Positions 25,235 through 37,205 are shown, counted from the first letter of the stretch. The stretch is DNA of 64,000 bases from Streptomyces spororaveus (GCF_016755875.1 NZ_BNED01000005.1:2645001-2709000), one strand, 5' to 3'. Notes: generated from the sequence alone by a model not told the origin. Translations and numbers: made by a program.

Positions 25235-26191
25235 TCAGCGCTTCATGTCGTACGCGTCCGTCAGCACCCGCGCCCGCTTCACGTCGTCCGCGATCGCCTC
25301 CAGCAGCCCGTCCAGCGACTCGAACTTCGCCATCCCCCGCACGTACGCGAGGAAGTCGACGGCGACGTGCATCCCGTACAGATCGAGCCCCACGCGGTCG
25401 ATCGCGTACGCCTCCACGGTCCGCTCGGTCGCGTCGAACTGCACGTTCGTCCCCACCGAGATCGCCGCGGGCATCCGCTCGCCGTCCGCCGTCAGCCAGC
25501 CCGCGTAGACCCCGTCCGCCGGGATCGCGGTGTGCGGCTGCGTCTCGACGTTCGCCGTCGGGTAGCCGAGCTCGCGCCCGCGCTGCGCACCGCGCACCAC
25601 CACGCCCTCGACCCGGTGCGGACGCCCCAGGATCTCGGCCGCGCCGTCCATGTCGCCCTCCGAGACCAGTCGGCGCGCCAGCGTCGAGGAGAACGGCACC
25701 CCGCCACCCGCCTCGCCCCGCTCGACCAGGTCCACGACGTCCACCTCGTAGTCGTACGTGGAGCCCAGCTCGCGCAGGAAGTCGACGTTCCCGGCGGCCC
25801 GGTGGCCGAAGCGGAAGTTCGGGCCCTCGATGACGGCGCGCGCGTGCAGCTTGTCGACGAGGACCTTCACGATGAAGTCGGCCGGGGACAGCTGGGAGAA
25901 CTCCGCCGTGAACGGCAGGATCAGCAGCGCGTCCACGCCCAGTCCGGCCATCAGCTCGGCACGCCGGTCGTAGGGGGCCAGGATCGGCGGGTGGCTGCCG
26001 GGGCGGACCACCTCGCTCGGGTGCGGGTCGAACGTGACCACCACGGAGGGGACGCCGAGCTCACGCGCCGCGGCCACCGCCCGTCCGATGATCAGCTGAT
26101 GTCCCCGGTGCACGCCGTCGTAGGAGCCGATGGTGACGACGCTGCGTCCCCAGTCCTGGGGGATGTCCTCCAAGCCACGCCAGCGCTGCAC
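25235..26191 (-). CDS. ribF: Bifunctional riboflavin kinase / FAD synthetase
   Basis: RibF makes FMN and then FAD from riboflavin. The 318-residue protein has the N-terminal nucleotidyltransferase domain (TIGSYDGVHRGHQ, the HxGH-type motif, and ARAVIEGPNFRFGHRAAG). The C-terminal flavokinase domain has RGRELGYPTANV and the beta-barrel segments to the end. The GTG at 26191 has a GAGGAG Shine-Dalgarno eight bases upstream. It belongs to the translation-factor neighbourhood (truB, rbfA, infB), a common bacterial linkage. Here it is separated from truB by the large gene at 26318, and it converges with the type VII locus. Confidence 0.96.
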   Translation of the reverse strand: MQRWRGLEDIPQDWGRSVVTIGSYDGVHRGHQLIIGRAVAAARELGVPSVVVTFDPHPSEVVRPGSHPPILAPYDRRAELMAGLGVDALLILPFTAEFSQLSPADFIVKVLVDKLHARAVIEGPNFRFGHRAAGNVDFLRELGSTYDYEVDVVDLVERGEAGGGVPFSSTLARRLVSEGDMDGAAEILGRPHRVEGVVVRGAQRGRELGYPTANVETQPHTAIPADGVYAGWLTADGERMPAAISVGTNVQFDATERTVEAYAIDRVGLDLYGMHVAVDFLAYVRGMAKFESLDGLLEAIADDVKRARVLTDAYDMKR

Positions 26192-26259
26192 TGTGACCGC
26201 TCCTCGCCCGAACCCGTTTAGTCCTTGAACTGATTGCCGATTGCAGGTCTAAGACTGCC

Positions 26260-26289
26260 ATGCCGGTGGCCGGTGCCCCGCATCGGCAT
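26260..26289 (-). terminator. Possible hairpin between the large NTPase gene and ribF
   Basis: ATGCCG at 26260-26265 and CGGCAT at 26284-26289 form the base of an imperfect hairpin 30 bases after the stop of the large upstream gene. It is weak and may be an attenuator rather than a full terminator before ribF. Confidence 0.3.
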
Positions 26290-26317
26290 CTGCCTGGATC
26301 CGCCACCGTGTCTGTCG

Positions 26318-29300
26318 TCACGTCACATCCGCGGCCGCCCTGCTCAGTGTCTCCAGCGTCCGCCGGGCGCTCGGCCCGAGCAGGGCCGCGGACTCCGCCG
26401 TCGCCGTCGCCAGCCAGCGGGCCACCAGCGCCCCGAAGACCGGCTCGGCCCGGGCCAGCTCCACCGTCCGCCGCTCGAAGACCGCCGCCCCGCCCGGGGC
26501 CCGCAGCAGCTGCCGCCCGGTGCGCCGCAGCAGCTCCCGCGTACGGTCCTCCGCGCGCCCGGGGGCCTTCGCCGCGAGGGCCCCGAGGAACGCGTCGAGC
26601 ACGCCCGGATCGGCCTCCTCGCGCAGCAGGGTGTCGGCCAGCTCGCCGCGCAGCGGGTGCGAGGCCGCCGCACCCGGCGCGGCCAGTACGGCGGCCAGCT
26701 CCGCCCGCACCCCGGCCGGGGCGCCGCGGAGCAGGTCCAGCACCAGCGGCCGTACGACCGAGACGGCGGCCGGGCCCTGGTCGAGCCGCCGGTCCACGAA
26801 GAAGGCTGCGTGCGGTGCGTCCCCGGGGCTCCGCGCCAGGTGCTCCCGTACGAGCTCACCCGCGCGCCGGGCCAGCCCCGGCGTGGTCAGCGCGGCCAGG
26901 GCCCGCACGACCTCGCCGTCGGCCCGGGCCCGCAGGGCGGCGAACACCTCGTCCGGGTCGGGCAGTACGGGCAGGGCCGCGACCAGCGCCGCCGCGGGCA
27001 GCCGGGAGCCGGACCCGGGATCGCGGAAGCGGGCGAGGGCGTCGGGCAGGTAGCGGCCGCGCGCCTGCGGGTCGCGCAGCAGGATCGCGAGGGCGCTGCC
27101 GTGCAGGGCGGTGTCGGCGGGGCGGGCGAGCAGCGTCTGGGCGGCGTGGCGCAACAGCTCGCGGTCGGCGGGGGTGCGCACGTACGGGGCGGTGGCGAGC
27201 CCGTAGGCGGCGGCCGCGACCCGCCGCTCGGGCCGTTCGTCGTGCGCCCAGCGGTCGACGGCCCGGCACAGGGCGGAGGGCTCCTCCTCGGCGAGTACGG
27301 CGAGCAGCTCGTCGGCGCGCGGGTGCGCGGCGCGGACGAGCGCCTCGGTGAGGTCGTCCACGGCGAGGCGGCGGTGGGTGTGCAGCAGGGCCTGCGCGGC
27401 GGTGGCCACGGTGGCCCCGGGGCGGCCGCGCAGTCGGCGCCCGTCGGTGAACCAGGCGCAGAGCAGCGGCTGCGCGCGCTGCGGGTCCCTCGCGAGGCGG
27501 CGGGCCGCGGCATCGAGATAGCGGTCGCCGGGGACCGCCTCGGCGGGGTCGGCGGGCAGCAGCCGGCGCAGCAGGTCGAGGCGGTCGGGCTCGGGCAGCC
27601 GGAGCCGGGTCCAGAACCAGCCGCCGAACTCCCCCGGGCCGGCCCGGGTCACGTGCTCGGCGAGGGCGTGCAGGACGGGGAGGTGGGTCCGGGCGTCGGG
27701 GGCCCGGAGCAGGGTTTCACGCAGCAGCCGGGCGGCCCACCAGGCGCGGTCCGGGGTGGCCCCCTCCGGTTCCTCGGTGAAACGGTTGAGCCGGTCGACC
27801 AGAGCCGTGAGCTCGCCGCGCAGCCGGTCGGGGGCGAGCCTGCGCAGGGCCTCCAGGACGGGCCCGATCCGGTGCCGGGGCACGGGCAGCCCGGGCTCGG
27901 CGGGGCCGTGTACGAGCAGGGCGAGCGCGGTGGGGACGTCCAGGTGGCCGGCCTGGATCCAGTCGGACAGCTCCTCGTGGGCGAAGCGGTAGCCGGTGCC
28001 GGCGGGCACCAGCAGTCCCTCGGTGAGCACGGCGGAGGCCCAGCCCGTACGCCAGGGGAACAGCTCCTCGAAGGAGGTCCGGTCCAGCTGCCCCTGTCCG
28101 GGTCCCAGGGCGCGGCGCGCGGCCTCGTGGACCCGGCCGGCCACGCGCGCCGCGAGCCGCCTGACCCCGGGCCCGTGCACCCTGGCGCCCCCGGCGTCGG
28201 CGCAGGCCGCGGCGATCCGGACGGCGGTACGCAGGCACAGCAGGTCCAGATGCGCGGCGAAGACCTCGTCGCGGCCGGGGCGGCCGGCGGTGACCTCGGC
28301 GGCGCGGATCCCGGCGAGCAGGCGCAGGGTCAGCGGGTGCCGGGCGTCGGCCTCCCGGACGGCGTCGGCGGGGATGCCGAGGCGGGCCCTGGCGGTCTCC
28401 GCCTCGGCGGCGGTGAGGTCCGCGAGCGGGAGGGCGGGCGGCAGCCGCCGGGCGGGGCGGGCCGGGGTGTGCAGCGCCCCGGGCGGGTAGAGGGCGCCGG
28501 CCCCCTCCCAGTACTCGGGCCGGGCGGCGACGATCAGCCGGGTGCCGGTCGCGTGCAGCCACTCGGCGGTGGTGGTGGTCCAGGGGCCGAGGCGGTGGGC
28601 GAGCTCCGGCGGCATCTCCTCGGGGGCGTCGAGCACGACGAGCAGGCGGCGGCCGGCGCGGGCGACCACGTGCGCGAGCCGCGCCGCGGCTCCCGCCGGC
28701 TGCCCGCGCCGCTCGGCCGGGGTGGTTCCGCCGGGGCCGGGCGTGCGCCGGGGCGTCTCCTCCGGCGCCGAACGTGGCGAGGCGCCGGAAGGCGCGGCGG
28801 CAGGGCGTTCGGCGCCCTGTGGGGAGCGCCCCGGCGCACACCCGGCCCCGTCGGAACCATGGCGCGGGGAGTGTTCCGGCGTGCTCACGGGCCCGTCGGA
28901 ACCATGGCGCGGGGAGTGTTCCGGCGTGCTCACGGGCCCGTCGTCACCGCGCGCGGCGGCGACGATGCGGGCCGCCGCGGTCAGGGCGCGGGTCGCCGCG
29001 TCGGCCAGGGAGGTGTCGGCGGCGCGCAGGTCCGCGCCGCGCAGCCACAGCGTCGGCGCCGGGCAGGCGCCCCGCGCGCGGCGCACGGCCAGGGCCGCGA
29101 GCGCCGTGGTGCGGCCCGTGCCCGGGTCTCCCACGAGGCCGAGGACCGGGCGGTCCCCGGTGGTGAAGGCGGTGAGTTCGGCGACGATGCCCGGGCGCTC
29201 CACGGCTTCCGGGTCGTCCGGGGCGAAGGCGGCTCCGAGCGTGGTCGCGGTCAGTTCCAGCGCTCCGGCGAGGTTCAGGTCCCCGCCGTGGCCGGGCACG

Positions 29301-29899
29301 GTCGCGGCATTGCGCTCCAGCAGGGCGGCCAGCGGGCCGTCCGGGTCGGTACCGGCCGCCGCCCGCAGGGCCACCGCGAAGCCGCCGGAGCGGTGTTCCG
29401 CCCGCAGAGCGGTGCCCACCACCGCGAGCACCGCTCCGGTTCCGGCGTCGAGGACCGGGCCCCCGCATGCCTCCCCGCCCAGTCGCAGCGCGTCCCGGCC
29501 GTCGGTGCCGATCGCCAGTTCCACGGCCACGCCCGTCCGTACCGCGTGGGACCGGTCCGCCGCCGGGTAGCTGACCTCGGCGCCGCCCAGCACTCGCGCC
29601 TGCCGCCATCCCCGCGCGGGCAGCCGTACGTAGGTCCCGGGGTCGATCAGTTCGCGCGGCGCCACCGGGAGCGGCCGTACGCCGAGTCCGTCGGTGCGGA
29701 TGAGGGCCAGTGCCAGGCCGGGCAGCGCGGTCACGTCGGCCGGCTCGGCCAGCCAGGTCCGCCCGGGGGCGTGCAGCACCACCCGGGTCAGGCCGTCGAC
29801 GGCCTCGTGACTGGTGACCACCGTCCCGCGGTCGTCGGCGACGAATCCGCTGCCGCGCGTGCGCCCGGCGGGATCGCAGATCTTGACGAGCTCCGCCAT
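26318..29899 (-). CDS. Large protein with chymotrypsin-like (His/Cys) domain and STAND-like NTPase
   Basis: A 1193-residue protein that I cannot assign to a named family. Residues 1-185 have the trypsin-like layout: GSGFVADDRGTVVTSH with His31, and GEACGGPVLD, where Cys145 stands in place of the usual serine. The catalytic Asp region reads LPGLALALIRT with no clear Asp. A P-loop follows, GDPGTGRTT, with Arg263 in place of the Walker Lys. A Walker-B-like RLLVVLDAPEEM (Asp424) is separated from it by a low-complexity insert that holds a tandem repeat. Residues about 560-1193 look like helical repeats rich in Leu, Ala and Arg. This order of peptidase, NTPase and helical repeats resembles STAND signal-transduction or defence proteins. 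It lies alone between truB and ribF, and the ATG at 29899 was chosen by homology start. Confidence 0.88.
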   Translation of the reverse strand: MAELVKICDPAGRTRGSGFVADDRGTVVTSHEAVDGLTRVVLHAPGRTWLAEPADVTALPGLALALIRTDGLGVRPLPVAPRELIDPGTYVRLPARGWRQARVLGGAEVSYPAADRSHAVRTGVAVELAIGTDGRDALRLGGEACGGPVLDAGTGAVLAVVGTALRAEHRSGGFAVALRAAAGTDPDGPLAALLERNAATVPGHGGDLNLAGALELTATTLGAAFAPDDPEAVERPGIVAELTAFTTGDRPVLGLVGDPGTGRTTALAALAVRRARGACPAPTLWLRGADLRAADTSLADAATRALTAAARIVAAARGDDGPVSTPEHSPRHGSDGPVSTPEHSPRHGSDGAGCAPGRSPQGAERPAAAPSGASPRSAPEETPRRTPGPGGTTPAERRGQPAGAAARLAHVVARAGRRLLVVLDAPEEMPPELAHRLGPWTTTTAEWLHATGTRLIVAARPEYWEGAGALYPPGALHTPARPARRLPPALPLADLTAAEAETARARLGIPADAVREADARHPLTLRLLAGIRAAEVTAGRPGRDEVFAAHLDLLCLRTAVRIAAACADAGGARVHGPGVRRLAARVAGRVHEAARRALGPGQGQLDRTSFEELFPWRTGWASAVLTEGLLVPAGTGYRFAHEELSDWIQAGHLDVPTALALLVHGPAEPGLPVPRHRIGPVLEALRRLAPDRLRGELTALVDRLNRFTEEPEGATPDRAWWAARLLRETLLRAPDARTHLPVLHALAEHVTRAGPGEFGGWFWTRLRLPEPDRLDLLRRLLPADPAEAVPGDRYLDAAARRLARDPQRAQPLLCAWFTDGRRLRGRPGATVATAAQALLHTHRRLAVDDLTEALVRAAHPRADELLAVLAEEEPSALCRAVDRWAHDERPERRVAAAAYGLATAPYVRTPADRELLRHAAQTLLARPADTALHGSALAILLRDPQARGRYLPDALARFRDPGSGSRLPAAALVAALPVLPDPDEVFAALRARADGEVVRALAALTTPGLARRAGELVREHLARSPGDAPHAAFFVDRRLDQGPAAVSVVRPLVLDLLRGAPAGVRAELAAVLAAPGAAASHPLRGELADTLLREEADPGVLDAFLGALAAKAPGRAEDRTRELLRRTGRQLLRAPGGAAVFERRTVELARAEPVFGALVARWLATATAESAALLGPSARRTLETLSRAAADVT
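28848..28937 (-). repeat. Two perfect 45-base tandem repeats in the large NTPase gene
   Basis: Units 28848-28892 and 28893-28937 are identical and keep the frame, encoding two copies of a 15-residue unit (DGPVSTPEHSPRHGS). They lie in the low-complexity insert between the P-loop and the Walker-B-like strand. A short partial copy follows. Recent duplication or slippage is the likely source. Confidence 0.9.
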
Positions 29900-30013
29900 G
29901 GCCGCACCACTCCCCGCACCGCTTCCCCGCAACGCCCCGTGCTCACGACGGTAGGCAGGTGAAGATCAGCACGAAAAGCACGCGAGGCGAAAGCGCCCCC
30001 TTACGCTCCCTCC

Positions 30014-30046
30014 ATTCACTCCGAGCGCCTGCTCGGACGGGTGAAT
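30014..30046 (-). terminator. Second hairpin between truB and the large NTPase gene
   Basis: ATTCAC-TCCGAGC (30014-30026) pairs with GCTCGGA and GTGAAT (30031-30037 and 30041-30046), with a three-base bulge and a GCCT loop. It may be a back-up terminator for truB or an operator upstream of the large gene, whose start lies about 115 bases further. I see no open reading frame worth calling in 29900-30137. Confidence 0.45.
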
Positions 30047-30083
30047 ACAGGGGTCCGGGTGGATAGAGACCTACCCGAGGGGG

Positions 30084-30132
30084 GTCGTGGAGCGGTGAGC
30101 CGCAGTTGCCTGTGCGCTCACCGCTCCACGAC
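30084..30132 (-). terminator. Terminator downstream of truB
   Basis: A perfect 17-base-pair stem (30084-30100 with 30116-30132) with a 15-base loop starts six bases after the truB stop. It would close the rimP-to-truB operon. Confidence 0.8.
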
Positions 30133-30137
30133 AACGA

Positions 30138-31046
30138 TCAGGCGAAGACCGCGAGGGACTTGGCCTTGCCGTTCTTGTTCTCGACGAGTCCGAGCAGCTG
30201 CCCCTGCGGCCCGAAGACCGCGACCGTGCGACCGGCCTCGTACTCCTGGGGCATGTCGATCCGTACGCCGTTGGCGAGCAGCGAGGCCCGCCGGGCGTCC
30301 AGGTCCCACCGGGGGAAGGCCGCGGCGGCCGCCTCTCCGATGGGCATGACGGTCAGCTCCTCCTGGAGCTGGTCCAGGGTCCGCGCCTTGTCGAGCTTGT
30401 ACGGGCCCACCCGCGTGCGGCGCAGCGCGGTGAGGTGCCCGCCGACGCCGAGGTCGGCGCCCAGGTCACGGGCGAGGGCGCGGATGTACGTACCGCTGGA
30501 GCAGACCACGGAGACGACGAGGTCGACGACCTTCGTGCCGTCCTCGGCCTCCGCCTCGCGCATGTCGTACACCTGGAAGGAGGAGATCGTGACCGGCCGG
30601 GCCGGGATCTCGAAGTCCTCACCGTCGCGGGCGCGCTTGTAGGAGCGCACGCCCTTGATCTTGATGGCGCTGACCTTGGACGGGACCTGCATGATCTCGC
30701 CGGACAGCTTGGCGATACCCGCGTCCACGGCTTCCCGGGTGACCCCGGTGGCGTCCGTGGAGGAGGTGATCTCGCCCTCGGCGTCGTCCGTCAGGGTGTC
30801 CTGGCCCAGGCGGATCGTGCCGAGGTACTCCTTCTCCGTGAGCGCGAGGTGGCCGAGGAGCTTGGTGGCCTTCTCCACGCCGAGGACCAGCACGCCGGTC
30901 GCCATCGGGTCGAGCGTGCCGGCGTGACCGACGCGGCGGGTCTTGGCGATCCCGCGCATCTTGGCGACCACGTCGTGCGAAGTGAAGCCGGACGGCTTGT
31001 CGACGATGACAAGCCCGTCCGGCGTCTTCCCTGCGTTGTTGCTCAT
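30138..31046 (-). CDS. truB: tRNA pseudouridine(55) synthase TruB
   Basis: TruB makes the universal pseudouridine 55 in the tRNA T-loop. The 302-residue protein has the catalytic motif GHAGTLDPMATGVL with Asp46, the conserved EKEYLG segment, and CSSGTYIRALARDLG further on. A C-terminal PUA-like domain completes the usual actinobacterial length. The ATG overlaps the rbfA stop by four bases (ATGA), so the two are translationally coupled, and it is the last gene of the rimP-nusA-infB operon before a strong terminator. Confidence 0.97.
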   Translation of the reverse strand: MSNNAGKTPDGLVIVDKPSGFTSHDVVAKMRGIAKTRRVGHAGTLDPMATGVLVLGVEKATKLLGHLALTEKEYLGTIRLGQDTLTDDAEGEITSSTDATGVTREAVDAGIAKLSGEIMQVPSKVSAIKIKGVRSYKRARDGEDFEIPARPVTISSFQVYDMREAEAEDGTKVVDLVVSVVCSSGTYIRALARDLGADLGVGGHLTALRRTRVGPYKLDKARTLDQLQEELTVMPIGEAAAAAFPRWDLDARRASLLANGVRIDMPQEYEAGRTVAVFGPQGQLLGLVENKNGKAKSLAVFA

Positions 31047-31495
31047 TCGGAGGCTGCGTCCTCGTCGTCCTCGTCGCCCGGCTTCTTGTACGGGTCGGCG
31101 TCGCCGGCGTACTGGGCACCGGAGGACACCTCGCGCACCTGGGCGTCGGAGGAGCGCGCCTTGTCGAGGAGGTCCTCGATGGTCTTGGCGTTCTCCGGGA
31201 GGGCGTCCGCGACGAAGGTCAGGGTGGGCGTGAACTTGGTGCCCGCCGCCCGGCCGACCGCGGAGCGCAGAACGCCCTTGGCGCTCTCCAGGCCCGCCGC
31301 CGCGCTGGCCCGGTCCTCGTCGTCGCCGTAGACCGTGTAGAAGACCGTGGCCTCCCGCAGATCGCCGGTGACCCGGGTGTCCGTGATGGTCACGTGCGTA
31401 CCGAGGCGGGGGTCCTTGACACCGCGGAGCAGCTTCTCGGCCACCACCTCCCGGATGAGGTCCGCCAGCTTCTTCGCCCGCGCATTGTCGGCCAC
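31043..31495 (-). CDS. rbfA: 30S ribosome-binding factor RbfA
   Basis: RbfA binds the immature 30S subunit and assists late 16S processing. The 150-residue protein has the single KH-like domain with the family pattern (RAKKLADLIREVVAEKL, KDPRLGTHVTITDTRVTGDL) and an acidic C-terminal extension usual in actinobacteria. The GTG at 31495 has an AAGGAGA Shine-Dalgarno. It lies 28 bases after the DUF503 gene and overlaps truB. Confidence 0.97.
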   Translation of the reverse strand: MADNARAKKLADLIREVVAEKLLRGVKDPRLGTHVTITDTRVTGDLREATVFYTVYGDDEDRASAAAGLESAKGVLRSAVGRAAGTKFTPTLTFVADALPENAKTIEDLLDKARSSDAQVREVSSGAQYAGDADPYKKPGDEDDEDAASE

Positions 31496-31523
31496 TGGTC
31501 CGTCTCCTTCTTATGTCTTGCTA

Positions 31524-31817
31524 TCAGTCTTCATCACCGTGGAGGCGCCGTCGCACGGACAGCAGCTCCACTTCCGGACGCGCAGCGACCAGCCGCTCGC
31601 AGCGGTCCAGTACGTCCGAGAGGAACCCCGTGTCCCCACTCACCAGAGCGACCCCTATACGGGCCCTGCGGTGCAGGTCCTGGTCGCCCACTTCAGCCGC
31701 GCTCACGGAGAACTTGCGTTGGAGCTCGGCCACGATGGGCCGGACCACGGAGCGTTTCTCCTTCAGCGAGTGGACGTCGCCGAGGAGCAGATCGAAGGAC
31801 AGAGTCCCCACGTACAT
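31524..31817 (-). CDS. DUF503 (YlxP-like) protein
   Basis: A 97-residue protein with the DUF503 pattern MYVGTLSFDLLLGDVHSLKEKRSVVRP and IGVALVSGDTGFLSDVLDRC. The family is nearly always encoded between infB and rbfA and is taken to have a role near ribosome assembly, but no activity is established. The Shine-Dalgarno is weak. The ATG at 31817 is supported by the conserved N-terminus. Confidence 0.93.
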   Translation of the reverse strand: MYVGTLSFDLLLGDVHSLKEKRSVVRPIVAELQRKFSVSAAEVGDQDLHRRARIGVALVSGDTGFLSDVLDRCERLVAARPEVELLSVRRRLHGDED

Positions 31818-31899
31818 GCAGTTCCGGATATCCCGCCGGTGCGGGTTCGGTGGCCTGCCGGCCGTCGCGCGGCAGGGTCACCAGAACCGTACACGCAAC

Positions 31900-31940
31900 G
31901 GCCGGGGCCGATCGACGGATATTCCGCCGACCGGCCCCGG
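31900..31940 (-). terminator. Hairpin downstream of infB
   Basis: CCGGGGCC (31902-31909) pairs with GGCCCCGG (31933-31940), and an imperfect inner stem continues toward the loop. It begins about 38 bases after the infB stop. The downstream genes are close, so it is more likely an attenuator or processing site than an absolute terminator. Confidence 0.5.
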
Positions 31941-31977
31941 TGTGACGAGCTACGACACGGTGCGATGTGCCTCGCGC

Positions 31978-35112
<3,135 letters not shown>

Positions 35113-35261
35113 TTCGCTCCTTTTAGGTCCGGGTTACGCCGGACCGTCGCTACTTCATGGGCGTACTCATCGCGTACTCATCGAGTGCTCATCGCAATCT
35201 CGACCTACTTCCAACTCGCGAGGTACCTGACCGCACGGGGTATCCGTGCCGTACTACTTCT

Positions 35262-35549
35262 TTACGGTGTGGCCCCGGCCTCACGGGCCACGGCATTGCG
35301 CAGGTTCTCCGTGTCGAGCGCTCCGGCGGACCGAAGGGCCCGGGGGAACGCACGACGCCGAATCGCCTGGTCGAGGCAGACCACGGCAGGGTGCACATAG
35401 GCACCCCGTCCTGGCCGCGTACCGCGTGGATCAGGGACGCATGCGTCCCCGTCCGCCACGACGCGCAGCAGTTCGTTCTTGGCCGCTCGCTCCCGACACC
35501 CCACACAGGTGCGTTCGGGGCATGCGCGGGCTTGCGTCCGGCCAGACAC
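35262..35549 (-). CDS. rnpM: YlxR/RnpM family RNA-binding protein (DUF448)
   Basis: The 95-residue product carries the DUF448 signature, [21 protein letters not shown], then [18 protein letters not shown]. The family is encoded between nusA and infB, and in Bacillus subtilis it was recently described as a modulator of RNase P. The GTG at 35549 has a GGGGAGG ribosome-binding site 11 bases upstream. Upstream of it lies a hairpin right after nusA. The 149-base gap to infB shows nothing I can name. Confidence 0.9.
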   Translation of the reverse strand: MSGRTQARACPERTCVGCRERAAKNELLRVVADGDACVPDPRGTRPGRGAYVHPAVVCLDQAIRRRAFPRALRSAGALDTENLRNAVAREAGATP

Positions 35550-35663
35550 GCCTAAGTCTACCTCCCCGCACCGACCTCTCTCCCGACAAGTCGCGGGGGA
35601 AAGATCGAACGGCTGTCGTGTTGTCTTGTATCCGCTGCCGGAACAGCGGCCGTGCACCCTGTC

Positions 35664-35689
35664 TACCGTCCGGGGAAGCCCGGACGGTA
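35664..35689 (-). terminator. Hairpin directly after nusA
   Basis: TACCGTCCGGG at 35664-35674 pairs perfectly with CCCGGACGGTA at 35679-35689 around a GAAG loop, six bases after the nusA stop. There is no U-tract. Because essential rnpM and infB lie downstream, it probably attenuates or marks a processing site rather than ending the operon. Confidence 0.55.
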
Positions 35690-35694
35690 CCGGT

Positions 35695-36705
35695 TTATTC
35701 CCCGTCCCGGTCCCGGTCGGTGTCCGGGGACACCTCGGTGTCGGGACGGATGTCGATGCGCCAGCCGGTGAGCCGCGCGGCGAGGCGGGCGTTCTGGCCC
35801 TCCTTGCCGATGGCCAGCGACAGCTGGTAGTCCGGCACGGTCACCCGGGCGGACCGGGAGTCCCAGTCGACGACCTCGACCTTGCTCACCCGGGCGGGTG
35901 ACAGGGCGTTCGCGACCATTTCCGCCGGGTCGTCCGACCAGTCGACGATGTCGATCTTCTCGCCGTGCAGTTCGGCCATCACGTTGCGCACGCGGCTGCC
36001 CATCGGGCCGATGCAGGCGCCCTTCGGGTTGAGGCCCGAACGGGTGGACCGGACGGCGATCTTGGTGCGGTGACCGGCCTCGCGGGCGATCGCCGAGATC
36101 TCGACGCTGCCGTCGGCGATCTCCGGGACCTCCAGCGAGAAGAGCTTCTTCACCAGGTTCGGGTGGGTGCGCGAGAGGGTCACGGACGGACCGCGGACGC
36201 CCTTCGCCACCCGTACGACGTACGCCTTCAGGCGCAGACCGTGCGTGTACTCCTCGCCGGGGACCTGCTCCTGCACCGGCAGGATGGCCTCCAGCTTGCC
36301 GATGTCGACGAGGACGTTCTTCGGGTCCTTGCCCTGCTGGACGACGCCGGTGATGACATCGCCCTCACGGCCGGCGAACTCGCCGAAGGTCAGGTCGTCC
36401 TCGGCGTCGCGCAGACGCTGCAGGATCACCTGCTTGGCGGTCGTCGCGGCGATCCGGCCGAAGTCCGACGGGGTGTCGTCGAACTCCTTGGGCTCCTGGC
36501 CCTCTTCGAGATCCCTCGGGTCTTCCGTCGCCCACACGACCACGTGACCGTTGGTGCGGTCCAGCACGACGCGAGCGCGGCGGAAGCTCCCCTCGGTCCG
36601 GTGGTACGCGATGAGGAGGGCCGACTCGATCGCCTCGACGAGCAGGTCGAAGGAGATCTCCTTCTCCCGGACCAGACCCCGCAGGGCACTCATGTCGATG
36701 TCCAC
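35695..36705 (-). CDS. nusA: Transcription termination/antitermination factor NusA
   Basis: NusA binds RNA polymerase and modulates pausing, termination and rRNA antitermination. The 336-residue protein has the N-terminal polymerase-binding domain ([20 protein letters not shown]), an S1 domain ([21 protein letters not shown]) and two KH domains ([15 protein letters not shown] and [18 protein letters not shown]). It lacks the acidic C-terminal repeats of E. coli NusA, as is normal in actinobacteria. The GTG at 36705 has a GAGGAGG Shine-Dalgarno and starts two bases after the rimP stop. Confidence 0.97.
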   Translation of the reverse strand: MDIDMSALRGLVREKEISFDLLVEAIESALLIAYHRTEGSFRRARVVLDRTNGHVVVWATEDPRDLEEGQEPKEFDDTPSDFGRIAATTAKQVILQRLRDAEDDLTFGEFAGREGDVITGVVQQGKDPKNVLVDIGKLEAILPVQEQVPGEEYTHGLRLKAYVVRVAKGVRGPSVTLSRTHPNLVKKLFSLEVPEIADGSVEISAIAREAGHRTKIAVRSTRSGLNPKGACIGPMGSRVRNVMAELHGEKIDIVDWSDDPAEMVANALSPARVSKVEVVDWDSRSARVTVPDYQLSLAIGKEGQNARLAARLTGWRIDIRPDTEVSPDTDRDRDGE

Positions 36706-36707
36706 GG

Positions 36708-37205
36708 CTACGCCTCCTCTTCCTTCTTGTCCTTGCGGTTGAACTCGATCTCGACACGCGCCTTGGCGATGTCGGTGAATGCGATACGCCGGGCGGTCGC
36801 CTTGCGGCCCTTCACGCCCGGGACTTCGAGGTCCAGGCCCTCGTCGTCGGCTTCGAGAATGCGGGCGATCAGTTCCCCGCCCTCGACGAGCTGGAACTTC
36901 ACGAGACGGCCGATCGCCCGAACGTAGTGACGGTGCTCGGTCAGCGGGCGGTCGGCGCCCGGCGAGCTCACTTCGAGGACGTACTCGTCCTCACCCATCA
37001 CATCGGTTTCGTCGAGCTTGTCGGAGACCTCGCGACTCAGCTCCGCACACGCGTCCAGCTCCACGCCCTCGTCGGAGTCCACGATGATCCGCAGCATCCG
37101 GCGCTTGCCCGCCCGCGACATCTCGATCTCTTCGAGGTCCAGGCCCTTGGCGGCGACGAGCGGCTCCAGCAGTCCGCGCAGCCTGTCGCTCTGGGTGGTG
37201 CTCAT
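36708..37205 (-). CDS. rimP: Ribosome maturation factor RimP
   Basis: RimP helps assemble the 30S subunit. The 165-residue protein shows the family pattern [22 protein letters not shown], then [14 protein letters not shown] and [18 protein letters not shown]. The highly charged tail is usual in actinobacteria. The ATG at 37205 has a GAGGAGT Shine-Dalgarno. It is the first gene of the rimP-nusA-rnpM-infB-DUF503-rbfA-truB operon and diverges from a lipoprotein gene. The promoter must lie in the 167 bases between, where I found no convincing pair of hexamers. Confidence 0.96.
   Translation of the reverse strand: MSTTQSDRLRGLLEPLVAAKGLDLEEIEMSRAGKRRMLRIIVDSDEGVELDACAELSREVSDKLDETDVMGEDEYVLEVSSPGADRPLTEHRHYVRAIGRLVKFQLVEGGELIARILEADDEGLDLEVPGVKGRKATARRIAFTDIAKARVEIEFNRKDKKEEEA

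Noticed and set aside
26234..29962. A 1242-codon plus-strand frame opposite the giant NTPase gene
   Set aside because: The minus-strand frame has recognisable peptidase and NTPase motifs; the plus-strand frame has none and is a composition artefact.
29943..30134. A 63-codon minus-strand frame between truB and the giant gene
   Set aside because: It covers the two truB hairpins, has no ribosome-binding site that I trust and no recognisable sequence.
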